Below are positions 13,931 to 21,781 of a DNA stretch of 27,823 nucleotides, in pieces. How positions within the stretch are numbered: the first letter of the stretch is position 1; each line of letters begins with the position of its first letter. The position numbers and the translations under genes were made by a program. The DNA is from DAOWGG01 sp965369815. Lineage in GTDB: Bacteria; Patescibacteriota; Gracilibacteria; UM-FILTER-43-11. The notes below the pieces were generated by a model that searched no databases, had not been told where the DNA came from, and saw only the letters and a program-made list of their open reading frames with translations. The stretch covers positions 1-27,823 of the forward strand of contig CBDUQS010000014.1 of the NCBI GenBank assembly GCA_965369815.1, written 5' to 3'.

Positions 13931-13944
13931 AAAAAAAATAACCT

Positions 13945-14262
13945 ATGGAAGCTGAAATCATACCTATCACATCTGAGATTAAAGAAGCTTTATCGCCTAG
14001 TGCAGTTCGCAGAAATGTGAAAGACACGCTAGACGGAACTGCTATTTTGGAAAAATTTATTCTTGAAGGAGAAGACGGTCCAGGTGAGCATTACGATAAC
14101 CCCCAAGAGAGAGATGAAATAGTGAAGGCACTATGCCGACTCTTTCCAGTGACGAATGCACAATTGATTTATCGCCGTGTTCATTCGTGGCCTATGAGCA
14201 AACTAACTGCCATTCCTCTAATTACCCGATCTCTTCTAAAAGAGGAATTGAAAAGTGGATAG
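13945..14262 (+). CDS. Hypothetical protein (105 aa)
   Basis: A 105-residue soluble protein with helical stretches (ITSEIKEALSPSAVRRNVKD, DEIVKALCRLFPVTNAQLIY) and an acidic centre (EGEDGPGEHYDNPQERDEIV). No family recognised. Its end contains the -35 box of the pyrB promoter, so the coding region and the promoter of the next operon overlap. Stop codon TAG. Whether it is cotranscribed with the preceding 85-aa gene is unclear because of the dyad between them. Confidence 0.6.
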   Translation: MEAEIIPITSEIKEALSPSAVRRNVKDTLDGTAILEKFILEGEDGPGEHYDNPQERDEIVKALCRLFPVTNAQLIYRRVHSWPMSKLTAIPLITRSLLKEELKSG

Positions 14263-14276
14263 AAAAGTCCTACAAT
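14248..14276 (+). promoter_or_regulatory. Promoter of the pyrBC operon
   Basis: TTGAAA (14248-14253) and TACAAT (14271-14276) are separated by 17 bp. The predicted start near 14283 leaves about 20 nt before pyrB, too short for a classical pyrimidine attenuator. Confidence 0.65.
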
Positions 14277-14302
14277 AATCATCGAAAACTAATCCAAACA
14301 AC

Positions 14303-15217
14303 ATGAACCGAACTCAATTGACGACGTCGGCTGATCTCACGCGAGAAGAAGTCGATTTTTTTATGAATGAAGCGGAAGCTCTTCGCGGAAAAAGCACCAA
14401 AGATTTGGACGGCGTTATTGTCGCCTCTCTTTTCTTCGAACCTAGCACGCGCACCCGTATGTCATTCGAATCCGCTGTTCACCGATTGGGTGGCCGAGTG
14501 ATTACTGTGGCCAACGCCAGCAGCACATCTATGAAAAAGGGTGAAACTCTTAATGATTCAATTAGTGTGATCGAAAAATACGCTGACATGCTCGTGATGC
14601 GTCATCCGAAAGAGGGAGCCGCCGCGGAAGCCTGCCAGATCACTAAAAAACCATTTCTAAATGCTGGTGACGGTGCCAATCAGCATCCTACTCAAGCACT
14701 TTTAGATATGCTGACCTTTAAGCGAGAATCTGGAGGAATTGATGGAAAAGTATTTGGTTTTGTCGGTGATTTAAAGTTTGGACGAACCGTTCATTCAATT
14801 CTTTATACCCTCGCGCTTTACGACGTTAAAAAAATCTATTTCATCAGCCCTGAACAGCTCAAGATACCCAATCACTATCTCGACATGCTTAAGGGAAAAG
14901 GTATTGAATTCGAGGAAACTAGTGAGCTTGAAAAAAACATCCCAGAACTTGATATTCTATATATGACTCGCATTCAACAAGAGCGATTTGAAGATTTGGA
15001 TCAATATTACATGCTCAAAGGGTCTTACGTACTCAATGCAGAAATGGTTAAATCTGGAAAACCGGAACTTCGAGTACTTCATCCCCTTCCACGAGTGGAT
15101 GAAATCACTCCCGACGTTGATAGCTTGGAACAAGCTGCTTATTTTCGTGAAGCGGAAAACGGTGTTTACATGAGAATGGCCCTTCTTAAAAACCTTTGGA
15201 ATAACTACAAAAACTAA
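14303..15217 (+). CDS. pyrB: Aspartate carbamoyltransferase catalytic subunit
   Basis: A 304-residue enzyme that joins carbamoyl phosphate and aspartate to form carbamoyl aspartate, the committed step of pyrimidine synthesis. Seen: the carbamoyl-phosphate loop FFEPSTRTRMSFE (about residues 44-56), SSTSMKKGETL with the mobile-loop Ser and Lys, the active-site GDGANQHPTQALLD, the aspartate-site MTRIQQERF, and HPLPRVDEITPDVD. Length is normal for the catalytic chain. No pyrI regulatory chain is in the window. It overlaps pyrC by one base (TAATG), the same coupling as sufD-sufS. Confidence 0.97.
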   Translation: MNRTQLTTSADLTREEVDFFMNEAEALRGKSTKDLDGVIVASLFFEPSTRTRMSFESAVHRLGGRVITVANASSTSMKKGETLNDSISVIEKYADMLVMRHPKEGAAAEACQITKKPFLNAGDGANQHPTQALLDMLTFKRESGGIDGKVFGFVGDLKFGRTVHSILYTLALYDVKKIYFISPEQLKIPNHYLDMLKGKGIEFEETSELEKNIPELDILYMTRIQQERFEDLDQYYMLKGSYVLNAEMVKSGKPELRVLHPLPRVDEITPDVDSLEQAAYFREAENGVYMRMALLKNLWNNYKN

Positions 15218-16494
15218 TGTCTAAGCTGCTAATTAAAGGGGGTCGTGTTATCGATCCATCCTCAAAACGTGATGGAATCATCGATATCCTTATCGAAGAT
15301 GGAATCATTCAAGAAATCGGCCCTTCTGCGGACCATCCGGATGCAGAAGTGGTTGATGCGACTGGCAAATTGGTGATCCCAGGCGCTATTGATCTACACG
15401 TTCATCTTCGTGATTTTGACCAGGGATACAAAGAAACAATTGAAAGCGGCACCAAGGCAGCGTTGAACGGAGGGGTGACTGCTGTGTTTGCCATGCCCAA
15501 TACGAAACCTGCATTGGACAATCTAGAGTCTATTAATGATTACCAGAAAATCATCGACGAAAAATCAGCTGTGGATAGTCATATAGTGCCTGCAATTACA
15601 AAAGGACTAAAGGGGAAAGAGCTGGCTTCACTTGATGAATATGAATCTTTAGACATCAGCTTTATTACCGACGATGGATTTGATGTGAATGACGAAACTT
15701 TGCTGAAAAAAGCTTATGAAAAAGCTCAAAAAATGGGATTGATTGTCATGACTCATCCTGAAATGGATGACATTGGAGAAGGTGGTGTAATGAATGAGGG
15801 TGAAGTTAGCAAAAAGCTCGATGTTCCTGGGCAACCGAATGCCAAAGAATACAAAGCGGTCGAACGAGGGATTCGCTTGGCAAAAGAAACCAAAGCTCAT
15901 GCTCATTTAACCCACATCAGCACCAAGGAGTCGGTTGAATTGGTACGGGAAGCGAAAAAGACCATGAATTCTATTACTTGTGATGCCACGCCTCATCATT
16001 TTATGCTCACCGATGAAATGGTTCTGGAAAAGGCAGGAATGGCCAAAGTTAATCCACCCCTTCGAACGGAGGAGGATCGTCTCGCTATTATTGAGGGGCT
16101 TAAAGACGGTACGATTGATGCCCTTGTGACCGATCACGCCCCTCATGGGAAAGAAGAGAAAGAAACCAATATTACCGATGCTGCCTTTGGATTTACAGGA
16201 TTGGAAATTTTAATACCAACCGCGATAACAGAACTTCATTTCAATCAGGGAATTGATTTAATGCGTGTGATTGAGCTTTTAACGATTAACCCTGCTAAAC
16301 TTGCCAATCTTGAGTCAGGTCGAGTTAAAATGGGAGCTCCTGCCAATTTTTCGATTATTGATTTAAATACGGAGAAGTGTGTTGATGCTCAGCAATTTGA
16401 ATCTAAGGGTAAAAACACCCCTTTTGATGGAATACCCCTAAAAGGATGGCCTGTCATGACTATATACAAGGGGGGTGTTTACAATTGTCGATAA
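15217..16494 (+). CDS. pyrC: Dihydroorotase (class I)
   Basis: A 425-residue zinc amidohydrolase that cyclises carbamoyl aspartate to dihydroorotate. Seen: the metal-binding DLHVHLRDFDQGYKETIESG (His61, His63), the substrate motif MPNTKP, ITDDGF with the Asp that replaces the bridging carboxylated Lys of class II enzymes, MTHPEM, AHLTHIST, PHHFMLTDE, and the catalytic Asp in VTDHAPHGKEEK. The sequence and length fit class I dihydroorotases, which often associate with PyrB. It is translationally coupled to pyrB. A small GC hairpin (16502-16515) lies 8 nt after the stop. Confidence 0.97.
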   Translation: MSKLLIKGGRVIDPSSKRDGIIDILIEDGIIQEIGPSADHPDAEVVDATGKLVIPGAIDLHVHLRDFDQGYKETIESGTKAALNGGVTAVFAMPNTKPALDNLESINDYQKIIDEKSAVDSHIVPAITKGLKGKELASLDEYESLDISFITDDGFDVNDETLLKKAYEKAQKMGLIVMTHPEMDDIGEGGVMNEGEVSKKLDVPGQPNAKEYKAVERGIRLAKETKAHAHLTHISTKESVELVREAKKTMNSITCDATPHHFMLTDEMVLEKAGMAKVNPPLRTEEDRLAIIEGLKDGTIDALVTDHAPHGKEEKETNITDAAFGFTGLEILIPTAITELHFNQGIDLMRVIELLTINPAKLANLESGRVKMGAPANFSIIDLNTEKCVDAQQFESKGKNTPFDGIPLKGWPVMTIYKGGVYNCR

Positions 16495-16613
16495 AAAATT
16501 TGCGGCAAAGGCCGCGACTTACTTTTGTGATGTAGTGCCTCTTTGAAGTGCGACGATTCTATTTTACTCACCCTTCTTCATTTTTTGTTGTCAAAAAACG
16601 AAGCAAAAAACCA

Positions 16614-16684
16614 TTGGGGCTCTGCGAAACGTGCAATTATCGCTCTACATTCAACCATTATCTTCCACGTTCGCTCTGCCCCAA
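16614..16684. repeat. Long imperfect inverted repeat in the spacer after pyrC
   Basis: Bases 16614-16633 and 16666-16684 are complementary apart from one central swap (CTCTGCG against CAGAGCG on reversal) and one bulge, around a 32-nt loop. The spacer 16495-16847 (353 bp) has no credible ORF. It holds this structure, a small hairpin at 16502-16515, a terminator-like hairpin and the next promoter. It may be a mobile-repeat relic or a small structured RNA. Confidence 0.55.
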
Positions 16685-16733
16685 ACCCCGCATTTACCTT
16701 TAAACTTTTGTCGTATATTTAAAAAGTATATTG

Positions 16734-16775
16734 AGGCTCATTACGATGCGAGCCTTTGTGGTTTTGGGTTTTTGT
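16734..16775 (+). terminator. Possible terminator of the pyrBC transcript
   Basis: AGGCTC (16734-16739) pairs with GAGCCT (16750-16755), then an interrupted T-rich stretch follows. The stem is short and the T-run is broken by G's, so this is only moderately convincing. Confidence 0.4.
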
Positions 16776-16784
16776 TATACCCCC

Positions 16785-16813
16785 TTGATTTCCCCTCTTA
16801 AATCTGCTATAAT
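16785..16813 (+). promoter_or_regulatory. Promoter of the zinc-ribbon gene
   Basis: TTGATT (16785-16790) and a perfect TATAAT (16808-16813) are separated by 17 bp, with an extended -10 TG at 16805-16806. The leader is about 28 nt and A-rich. Confidence 0.75.
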
Positions 16814-16847
16814 GGTGAGATTTATTCAAAAAATAAAAAAATAAAAA

Positions 16848-17186
16848 ATGAACCATCACGATATCCATGAAATTATCTCTCAGATTTCTCAATCACTTGA
16901 TTGCCCTGAGTGCACGAATAAAATTCTACCGAATAATATCGAGATTACGGATATTATTGGTGATGACTGTATGTTCGATGTGACCTGCGATCGATGTAAA
17001 ACCGAAATGACACTTAGTGCTCATATCGAAAAAACCGCCGCGGAAGAAGCGATGACTCATAACCGCTCTTCTCAGATCGCCCACGATAACGTGGTGGAGC
17101 AATCGATTACCATTGAAGACGTGGAATTGATCAAAGAAGAACTCGCTAACTTTAGCGGGAGCTTTATTGAAACGTTTTGCCGCTAA
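16848..17186 (+). CDS. Small zinc-ribbon protein, hypothetical
   Basis: A 112-residue protein. Two CxxC knuckles (CPEC at 19-22 and CDRC at 47-50) lie 24 residues apart, the usual geometry of a single zinc ribbon, preceded by a helix (IHEIISQISQSL). The C-terminal 60 residues are acidic and helical (VVEQSITIEDVELIKEELAN). Zinc binding is inferred from the cysteine pattern. Zinc ribbons of this size bind nucleic acid or protein; no specific family is recognised. Its own promoter upstream and terminator downstream make it a single-gene unit. Confidence 0.7.
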   Translation: MNHHDIHEIISQISQSLDCPECTNKILPNNIEITDIIGDDCMFDVTCDRCKTEMTLSAHIEKTAAEEAMTHNRSSQIAHDNVVEQSITIEDVELIKEELANFSGSFIETFCR

Positions 17187-17244
17187 CGCGGAAATTCGAA
17201 GTTCTAAACTCGAAGTTCAAAGTAAATTCTAATTTCAATACCGA

Positions 17245-17280
17245 AAAACCCAAGCTTACCAGAGATTGGGTTTTATTTTA
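17245..17280. terminator. Rho-independent terminator after the zinc-ribbon gene
   Basis: AAAACCCAA (17245-17253) pairs with TTGGGTTTT (17266-17274), followed by ATTTTA. The A-run on the left side lets it act for dnaA on the opposite strand too. Confidence 0.8.
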
Positions 17281-17289
17281 TATTATTTC

Positions 17290-17317
17290 GAGTTTAGAGT
17301 TTAGAGTTTAGAGTTTC
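17290..17317. repeat. GAGTTTA heptamer tandem repeat
   Basis: Four consecutive GAGTTTA-like heptamers (the last is GAGTTTC), just past the dnaA stop. Related words on the other strand occur at 17194-17222 (TCGAAGTTC twice). Confidence 0.85.
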
Positions 17318-17329
17318 GAATTTTTTAAA

Positions 17330-18742
17330 TTAGTAGATTCCGGCCTCTTTTTTTATGGTGTTTACGTCGCAAAGCAGTTGGCGATTGTTTTTTAGTGATT
17401 CTTTTACCCGAGTCACTGCGTGCATCACTGTGGTGTGGTTTCGATTCCCGATATGCTGACCGATTTTAGCAAGTGACAAACGTAATTTAGACTTTGCTAA
17501 ATACATAATGATCTGACGTGGGATAAGGCATTCGCGAGCGCGTGAAGCGCCGAGGACCTCACTTTTTGGAATAGTGTAATACTCAGATACATAATCAGTA
17601 AGCTGATCGATGGTTACTGCTTGATGTGGAGTGGGATCATCTTCGATGAAGCCAACCATTTTTACCTCTTTTTTAGATCGCTTGATGATTTCAGCAACAG
17701 ATTTAACCGTTGGGGCCATGTTGGCGAGTTCGTACTGAGCGATAGCCTGATTTAAAACACCCAAAAGACTGCGGACAGAGTTGTCGATATTGAATGCGAT
17801 GAACTCTAAAACCTTTTCATTGATGAAAATCTGAGACTCCTGGCATTTATTTCGAAGAATTGCCAAGCGACTTTCATAATCGGGCATTTTCACATCCACA
17901 ATCATTCCCGATTCAAAACGGGATACCAAACGATCGGATAGTAGATTTAATTCACTTGGTGGTCGGTCGGAGCTGATGATGATTTGCTTTCCTGCCTGAG
18001 ACAATGCATTGAATGTATGGAAAAACTCTTCCTGAGTTCGGTCTTTATTGGCAATGAACTGAATATCGTCGATGATGAATACATCAACCTTTCGGTATTT
18101 ATTTCGGAACTTATTCATATTCCGACTCTGAATTCCTGAGATGAGTTCATTGGTGAAATCTTCGGTGGTGGTATAAACCACAACCTTTTGAGGATCGTTT
18201 TTTAATACTTCGCGACCGATTGCCTGAAGTAAATGAGTCTTTCCCATTCCAACCCCTCCATATATAAAGAGTGGATTGTAATTTTGACCTGGGTATTTAG
18301 AAACCGTCATCGAAGCGGCGTGTGCCAATCGATTTTCTGGAGAGACAACAAAATTATCAAGAGAGAATTGTGGACTAAGGGTTTTAGAAACCACCTCACC
18401 ATTGATTTTCATTTCTGCCTTATTGGGGAGCTTTCGAGATGTTTTTTCTGGAAAATGTTTTAATAAATCAACCACACGCGGATCACTTTCGCTAAGTGTG
18501 ATGTCTACCTCGTAAGCAATGCTTTTGATTTCTGGATTATGCTTCTGAATGGTTTTCAAAGTAACCGCGGCATAATTTTGAGCGTGCCAATTTAAAAATA
18601 CCGGCAAAGGTAATCCAACGGTTATAACGCCTTTATCAACTGAGAGTGCCGCCGTATTACGAAACCAAGTAATAACGTTCGCCCGTTTAATTTCATCGGA
18701 TAAATCTTTGATCACCGCTAGCCATAAATCCTTTAATTCCAT
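17330..18742 (-). CDS. dnaA: Chromosomal replication initiator DnaA
   Basis: A 470-residue DnaA, the AAA+ protein that opens the replication origin. Domain I is at about residues 1-90 (TWFRNTAALSVDKGVITVGL). The AAA+ core has LAHAASMTVSKYPGQNYNPL, Walker A GGVGMGKTHLLQAIG, Walker B VFIIDDIQF, sensor region IISSDRPPSEL and the arginine finger in LSDRLVSRFESG. Domain IV ends with PRQIIMYLAK and the signature IGNRNHTTVMHAV. In most DnaA proteins this signature reads GGRDHTTV. Here the Asp that contacts the DnaA box is Asn (residue 435) and the second Gly is Asn, so box specificity may differ. No dnaN follows. It is the last gene of the minus-strand cluster. Confidence 0.97.
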   Translation of the reverse strand: MELKDLWLAVIKDLSDEIKRANVITWFRNTAALSVDKGVITVGLPLPVFLNWHAQNYAAVTLKTIQKHNPEIKSIAYEVDITLSESDPRVVDLLKHFPEKTSRKLPNKAEMKINGEVVSKTLSPQFSLDNFVVSPENRLAHAASMTVSKYPGQNYNPLFIYGGVGMGKTHLLQAIGREVLKNDPQKVVVYTTTEDFTNELISGIQSRNMNKFRNKYRKVDVFIIDDIQFIANKDRTQEEFFHTFNALSQAGKQIIISSDRPPSELNLLSDRLVSRFESGMIVDVKMPDYESRLAILRNKCQESQIFINEKVLEFIAFNIDNSVRSLLGVLNQAIAQYELANMAPTVKSVAEIIKRSKKEVKMVGFIEDDPTPHQAVTIDQLTDYVSEYYTIPKSEVLGASRARECLIPRQIIMYLAKSKLRLSLAKIGQHIGNRNHTTVMHAVTRVKESLKNNRQLLCDVNTIKKEAGIY

Positions 18743-19116
18743 AATTTGTGAGGGGTGTTAAAAAGCGCTTGGAGAAAGCTTTGAGGGCACACAAAATTTA
18801 AATGAAGCGCTACCACAATTGTGGGCACATATTTTGTATTTTTATTTTCCGCTAGGTCCTTCAAAGCCAGCGTGGGGTTCTTATATTAGAACAAAGTTTT
18901 GTTTTTTCAAGGCATTCGAATTGACGGAAGTTTTTGGTGATGGTGGCGAAATATGTAGGGGGTCAAAATTGCCTAAAACAAGCCATTTTATTTTTTGCAA
19001 AACAGGTTGCGGAATTGGCGAAAAAGTGACCAAGTTAACAAACTCGAAACTCGAAATTCGAAATTCGAAAAAGACGACAGGAATTAATTCGGATTTCGAT
19101 ATTCGGATTTCGGATT
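18743..19116. other. 374-bp non-coding region upstream of dnaA
   Basis: It holds a perfect 12-bp palindrome CCACAATTGTGG (18813-18824) flanked by two GGGCACA words, a promoter candidate, and a CGAAATT/CGGATTT microrepeat tract (19040-19115). I searched by eye for clusters of TTATCCACA-type DnaA boxes and found none, so an origin here is not supported. No ORF is convincing. Confidence 0.6.
18883..18910 (-). promoter_or_regulatory. Candidate dnaA promoter
   Basis: On the minus strand, TTGAAA (18905-18910) and TAATAT (18883-18888) are separated by 16 bp. This gives a leader of about 130 nt that would include the CCACAATTGTGG palindrome. Confidence 0.4.
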
Positions 19117-20226
19117 TTAACGCAATAGCGTTAATATGTCGTTCCACGTGATCACCAAAATAAGAAGCATTAGCAAGGCAAAGCCAACCGTGTGAACCAC
19201 CGCTTCCATTTTTACATTTACTCGCCTCCGCAGAATCACTTCAAATATAATGAATAAAAATCGACCTCCGTCCAACGCAGGAAATGGCATGATATTGATT
19301 ACCCCAAGAGAAATTGAAAGCAGTGCAGTAAACTGTACCAAAGCCATAAATCCTTCTTGAGCAAAGTGATGTGTCATGCGGGCTATACCTACAGGGCCTG
19401 CTACTCCTGCTGGAACGGTTAGCTTAGCAACCAAGCTCACCACAACATCTCCAAGCATTCCAACAGTTAAAACGGAAAGTCTACCCACTTCACTGAATGC
19501 CTTAATCGGTGCCTGGTAAAAAGGATATGACACTTCTTTAATATTGGATACGAAACGTTCATGCGAAATGCTCATTCCAAGAAGGCCTTCTGCATTCGCT
19601 CTTACCTTTAATATTTCTTCTTTTTGTTCGTGTTTATAAACCAACTTTGTTTCTGAATTCGGCTGAATAACGGTTTTTAAATCCAAGTCGTCCGTCACTG
19701 CGATATCATTCACTGAAAGAATGAAATCCCCTACCTTCATTTCAGTATTGGCAAGCGCGCCGTCTGGGCTGATTTCGTGAATGTATAAAACTTTTGTTGC
19801 TTCGACAATTCCTGCTTCAATTCCTTGATCTACATCTTCGGGTGTTACCAAAAAAGGCTTCATCCCTACCGTGAAACCAATGGTAATCAAAACCCATGCA
19901 AGCAAGAAGTTCATTAAAACACCAGCTACAATCACCAATGCACGCTGTGGAATGCTTTTGGCGGCAAAACTTTTTTTATCTTTTAATACTTTCGGATCAC
20001 TACTGTCTTCACCATAAAGCCTTACAAATCCACCAAAAGGAATCCAGTTTAAGGTGTAAACAGTCCCCTGTTTATCTTTGTAAATCTTTTTCGCTTTTGG
20101 TGGCATTCCCAATCCAAATTCCTCTACCTTTATGCCCGCTCGTCTGGCGGCCGCAAAATGACCCCACTCATGAACAAGGACAAGGATTGAAAAAATAACG
20201 ATAAAGGCAACAATAGTGGTAAACAT
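19117..20226 (-). CDS. rseP: Site-2 family intramembrane zinc protease RseP
   Basis: A 369-residue membrane-embedded metalloprotease that cleaves transmembrane segments of regulatory proteins. Seen: the zinc site HEWGHF (His19, Glu20, His23) in the first helix, FGLGMPPKAKKI and PFGGFVRLYGED typical of the family, a PDZ-like middle region (YIHEISPDGALANTEMKVGD), and the second active-site motif NIMPFPALDGGRF providing the third zinc ligand Asp. At least four hydrophobic spans. Length is slightly short, consistent with one PDZ domain instead of two. The stop lies in a 7-4-7 hairpin (19117-19134). In many bacteria rseP lies downstream of frr with uppS, cdsA and dxr in between; here they are absent. 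Confidence 0.95.
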   Translation of the reverse strand: MFTTIVAFIVIFSILVLVHEWGHFAAARRAGIKVEEFGLGMPPKAKKIYKDKQGTVYTLNWIPFGGFVRLYGEDSSDPKVLKDKKSFAAKSIPQRALVIVAGVLMNFLLAWVLITIGFTVGMKPFLVTPEDVDQGIEAGIVEATKVLYIHEISPDGALANTEMKVGDFILSVNDIAVTDDLDLKTVIQPNSETKLVYKHEQKEEILKVRANAEGLLGMSISHERFVSNIKEVSYPFYQAPIKAFSEVGRLSVLTVGMLGDVVVSLVAKLTVPAGVAGPVGIARMTHHFAQEGFMALVQFTALLSISLGVINIMPFPALDGGRFLFIIFEVILRRRVNVKMEAVVHTVGFALLMLLILVITWNDILTLLR

Positions 20227-20227
20227 T

Positions 20228-20316
20228 TTTTTAGAATTAAGGATTAAGAATTACGGATTCAGCAAGGATATAGCCTGTTTTCGGCTTAATCCTTAATCCT
20301 GAATTCTGAATCCTGG
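20228..20316. repeat. GGATTAA/CTGAATT microrepeat spacer between frr and rseP
   Basis: The 91-bp gap is built from repeats of GGATTAAG-like and CTGAATTC-like words in both orientations. It can therefore fold into several alternative hairpins. No coding signal is present. Confidence 0.7.
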
Positions 20317-20317
20317 A

Positions 20318-20875
20318 TTAAATGGTCATGACGTCCTGATCTTTCTTTTTGGCCACCTCTTCAACGGTATTATTATATTCATCTACTTTTTCCTGAACCT
20401 TCTTTTCGTGTCCTTTCAATTCATCTTCACTAATTTCTTTTTCTTTCTCGAGATTCTTGAAACTTCCCAGCGCATCGTGACGGGCGTTTCGAATGGAAAT
20501 ACGACTTTCTTCAGCATATCGGTGAACCGCCTTCGCCAATTCTTTTCGTCGGTCTTCGGTGAGCAATGGAAGATTCAAACGAATCACCACTCCATCACTT
20601 TGCGGAGTGATTCCAATGTCTGCCTCGATGATCGCCTTCTCAACATTAGTAACCTGATCCCGACTGAAGGGTTGAATGGCAATTTGCTTTGGCTCTGGAA
20701 TCGAAATGGTAGCTACTCCCTTAAGGGGCATTTTTGAACCATAACTATCCACCATAATATTTTCAACTAAAGCGGCACTGGCACGACCAGTTTGAATTTT
20801 TCCATATTCTGAATGGAGATGGTCAATTGCTGCTTCACATTTTGTACTGAGTTCTGAAAAAATCTGATCGGACAT
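20318..20875 (-). CDS. frr: Ribosome recycling factor
   Basis: A 185-residue protein that, with EF-G, splits the 70S ribosome after termination. Typical family sequence: the helix with KIQTGRASAALVENI, VDSYGSKMPLKGVATISIPE, PKQIAIQPFSRDQV, VEKAIIEADIGITPQSDGVV, IRLNLPLLTEDRRKELAKAV, and the C-terminal arm RISIRNARHDALGSFKNLEK. Length is exactly normal. It follows pyrH with a 56-nt gap that contains a perfect GC palindrome, the usual pyrH-frr order in bacteria. Confidence 0.97.
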   Translation of the reverse strand: MSDQIFSELSTKCEAAIDHLHSEYGKIQTGRASAALVENIMVDSYGSKMPLKGVATISIPEPKQIAIQPFSRDQVTNVEKAIIEADIGITPQSDGVVIRLNLPLLTEDRRKELAKAVHRYAEESRISIRNARHDALGSFKNLEKEKEISEDELKGHEKKVQEKVDEYNNTVEEVAKKKDQDVMTI

Positions 20876-20901
20876 GATTATATAAGGATTAAGGATTAAG
20901 G

Positions 20902-20923
20902 ACCTGCCTGCCGGCAGGCAGGT
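20902..20923. repeat. Perfect 22-bp GC-rich palindrome between pyrH and frr
   Basis: The two 11-bp halves (20902-20912 and 20913-20923, core CTGCCGGCAG) are exact reverse complements with no loop, beside GGATTAA microrepeats. In RNA it would form a very stable hairpin, but no T-run follows on the transcribed strand. Confidence 0.85.
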
Positions 20924-20931
20924 TAAGCTTA

Positions 20932-21636
20932 TTAAGAAACGAGGGTGCCGATTTTTTTACCTTTGGCAGCCTCTAGGATAGCGCCTTCTTTGTGCATGTT
21001 AAAAACAAGAATTTTCATACCACTCTCTCGGCATAACGAGAAGGCGGTTTGATCGAGAACTTGAAGATTTTTTTCAATTGCCTCCTGGAAACTAATTGTG
21101 TCGTATCTCTTGGCACCTTTAACTTTTTCTGGATCGGCGTCATAAACCCCATCCACTTTCGTTGCCTTCAAAAGGATGTCACATTCCAATTCTCTGGCAC
21201 GCAAAGCCGCAGCGGTGTCGGTGGTGAAAAAAGGATTTCCCGTTCCTCCTGCACAAATCACCACACGATTCTTTTCCAAATGACGAATCGCTCGCCTCCT
21301 TATATAAGGTTCAGCAATTTGAGGTAGGTCCAATGCCGTAGCGACCCTTGAGTGAACTCCTAAATTTTCAATCGCGCTCTGAAGGGCTACTCCATTCATA
21401 ATCGTTGCCATCATCCCCATGTAATCGGATGTGGTTCGTTCAATGCCCGCTTTTTTAGTGTCTCGATAACGCCAGATATTCCCTCCCCCACAAACAATCG
21501 CTATTTGAATTCCTGCCTTGGCTACTTTTACAATTTCTTTGGCAATTTTAGTCAAAGCGTTCGGATCAATCCCCTGTCCATCCTTATGACCCATCACTTC
21601 ACCAGATATTTTGAGCATTATTCGTTTGTATTTCAT
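20932..21636 (-). CDS. pyrH: UMP kinase
   Basis: A 234-residue amino-acid-kinase-fold enzyme that phosphorylates UMP to UDP. Seen: LKISGEVMGH at the N-terminus, AIVCGGGNIWRYRDTK, TTSDYMGMMATIMNGVALQS, the loop ICAGGTGNPFFTTDTAAALR, KATKVDGVYDADPEKVKGAK, and the C-terminal VFNMHKEGAILEA. Length and motifs match bacterial PyrH, distinct from eukaryote-like UMP/CMP kinases. It opens the pyrH-frr-rseP-dnaA run and has a promoter at 21664-21692. It works downstream of the pyrB and pyrC enzymes encoded elsewhere in the window. Confidence 0.97.
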   Translation of the reverse strand: MKYKRIMLKISGEVMGHKDGQGIDPNALTKIAKEIVKVAKAGIQIAIVCGGGNIWRYRDTKKAGIERTTSDYMGMMATIMNGVALQSAIENLGVHSRVATALDLPQIAEPYIRRRAIRHLEKNRVVICAGGTGNPFFTTDTAAALRARELECDILLKATKVDGVYDADPEKVKGAKRYDTISFQEAIEKNLQVLDQTAFSLCRESGMKILVFNMHKEGAILEAAKGKKIGTLVS

Positions 21637-21663
21637 TGGTTTTTTAGATTATTTGCTTGGTTC

Positions 21664-21692
21664 ATCTTAACCTCTGGGAGAAATGGGGTCAA
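21664..21692 (-). promoter_or_regulatory. Promoter of pyrH-frr
   Basis: On the minus strand, TTGACC (21687-21692) and TAAGAT (21664-21669) are separated by 17 bp. The predicted start near 21657 leaves a leader of about 21 nt. Microrepeats lie directly upstream. Confidence 0.65.
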
Positions 21693-21697
21693 CAAAA

Positions 21698-21781
21698 AGG
21701 ATTAAGAATTAAGGATTAAGGATTAAGCTAAAAAAACGAGACTTAATTCTCACTGAATTCTGAATTCTGAATCCTGAATTC
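21698..21781. repeat. Two microrepeat tracts upstream of pyrH
   Basis: AGGATTAA/AGAATTAA words repeat across 21698-21727, and CTGAATTC words repeat across 21753-21781. These are the same words as in the frr-rseP gap. They replace any other signal in this 144-bp spacer. Confidence 0.8.

Noticed and set aside
18743..19116. Replication origin upstream of dnaA
   Set aside because: No cluster of DnaA boxes or clear AT-rich unwinding repeats was found by eye.
20228..21781. CRISPR array
   Set aside because: The repeated words are 7-11 bases with no regular spacers and no cas genes nearby.
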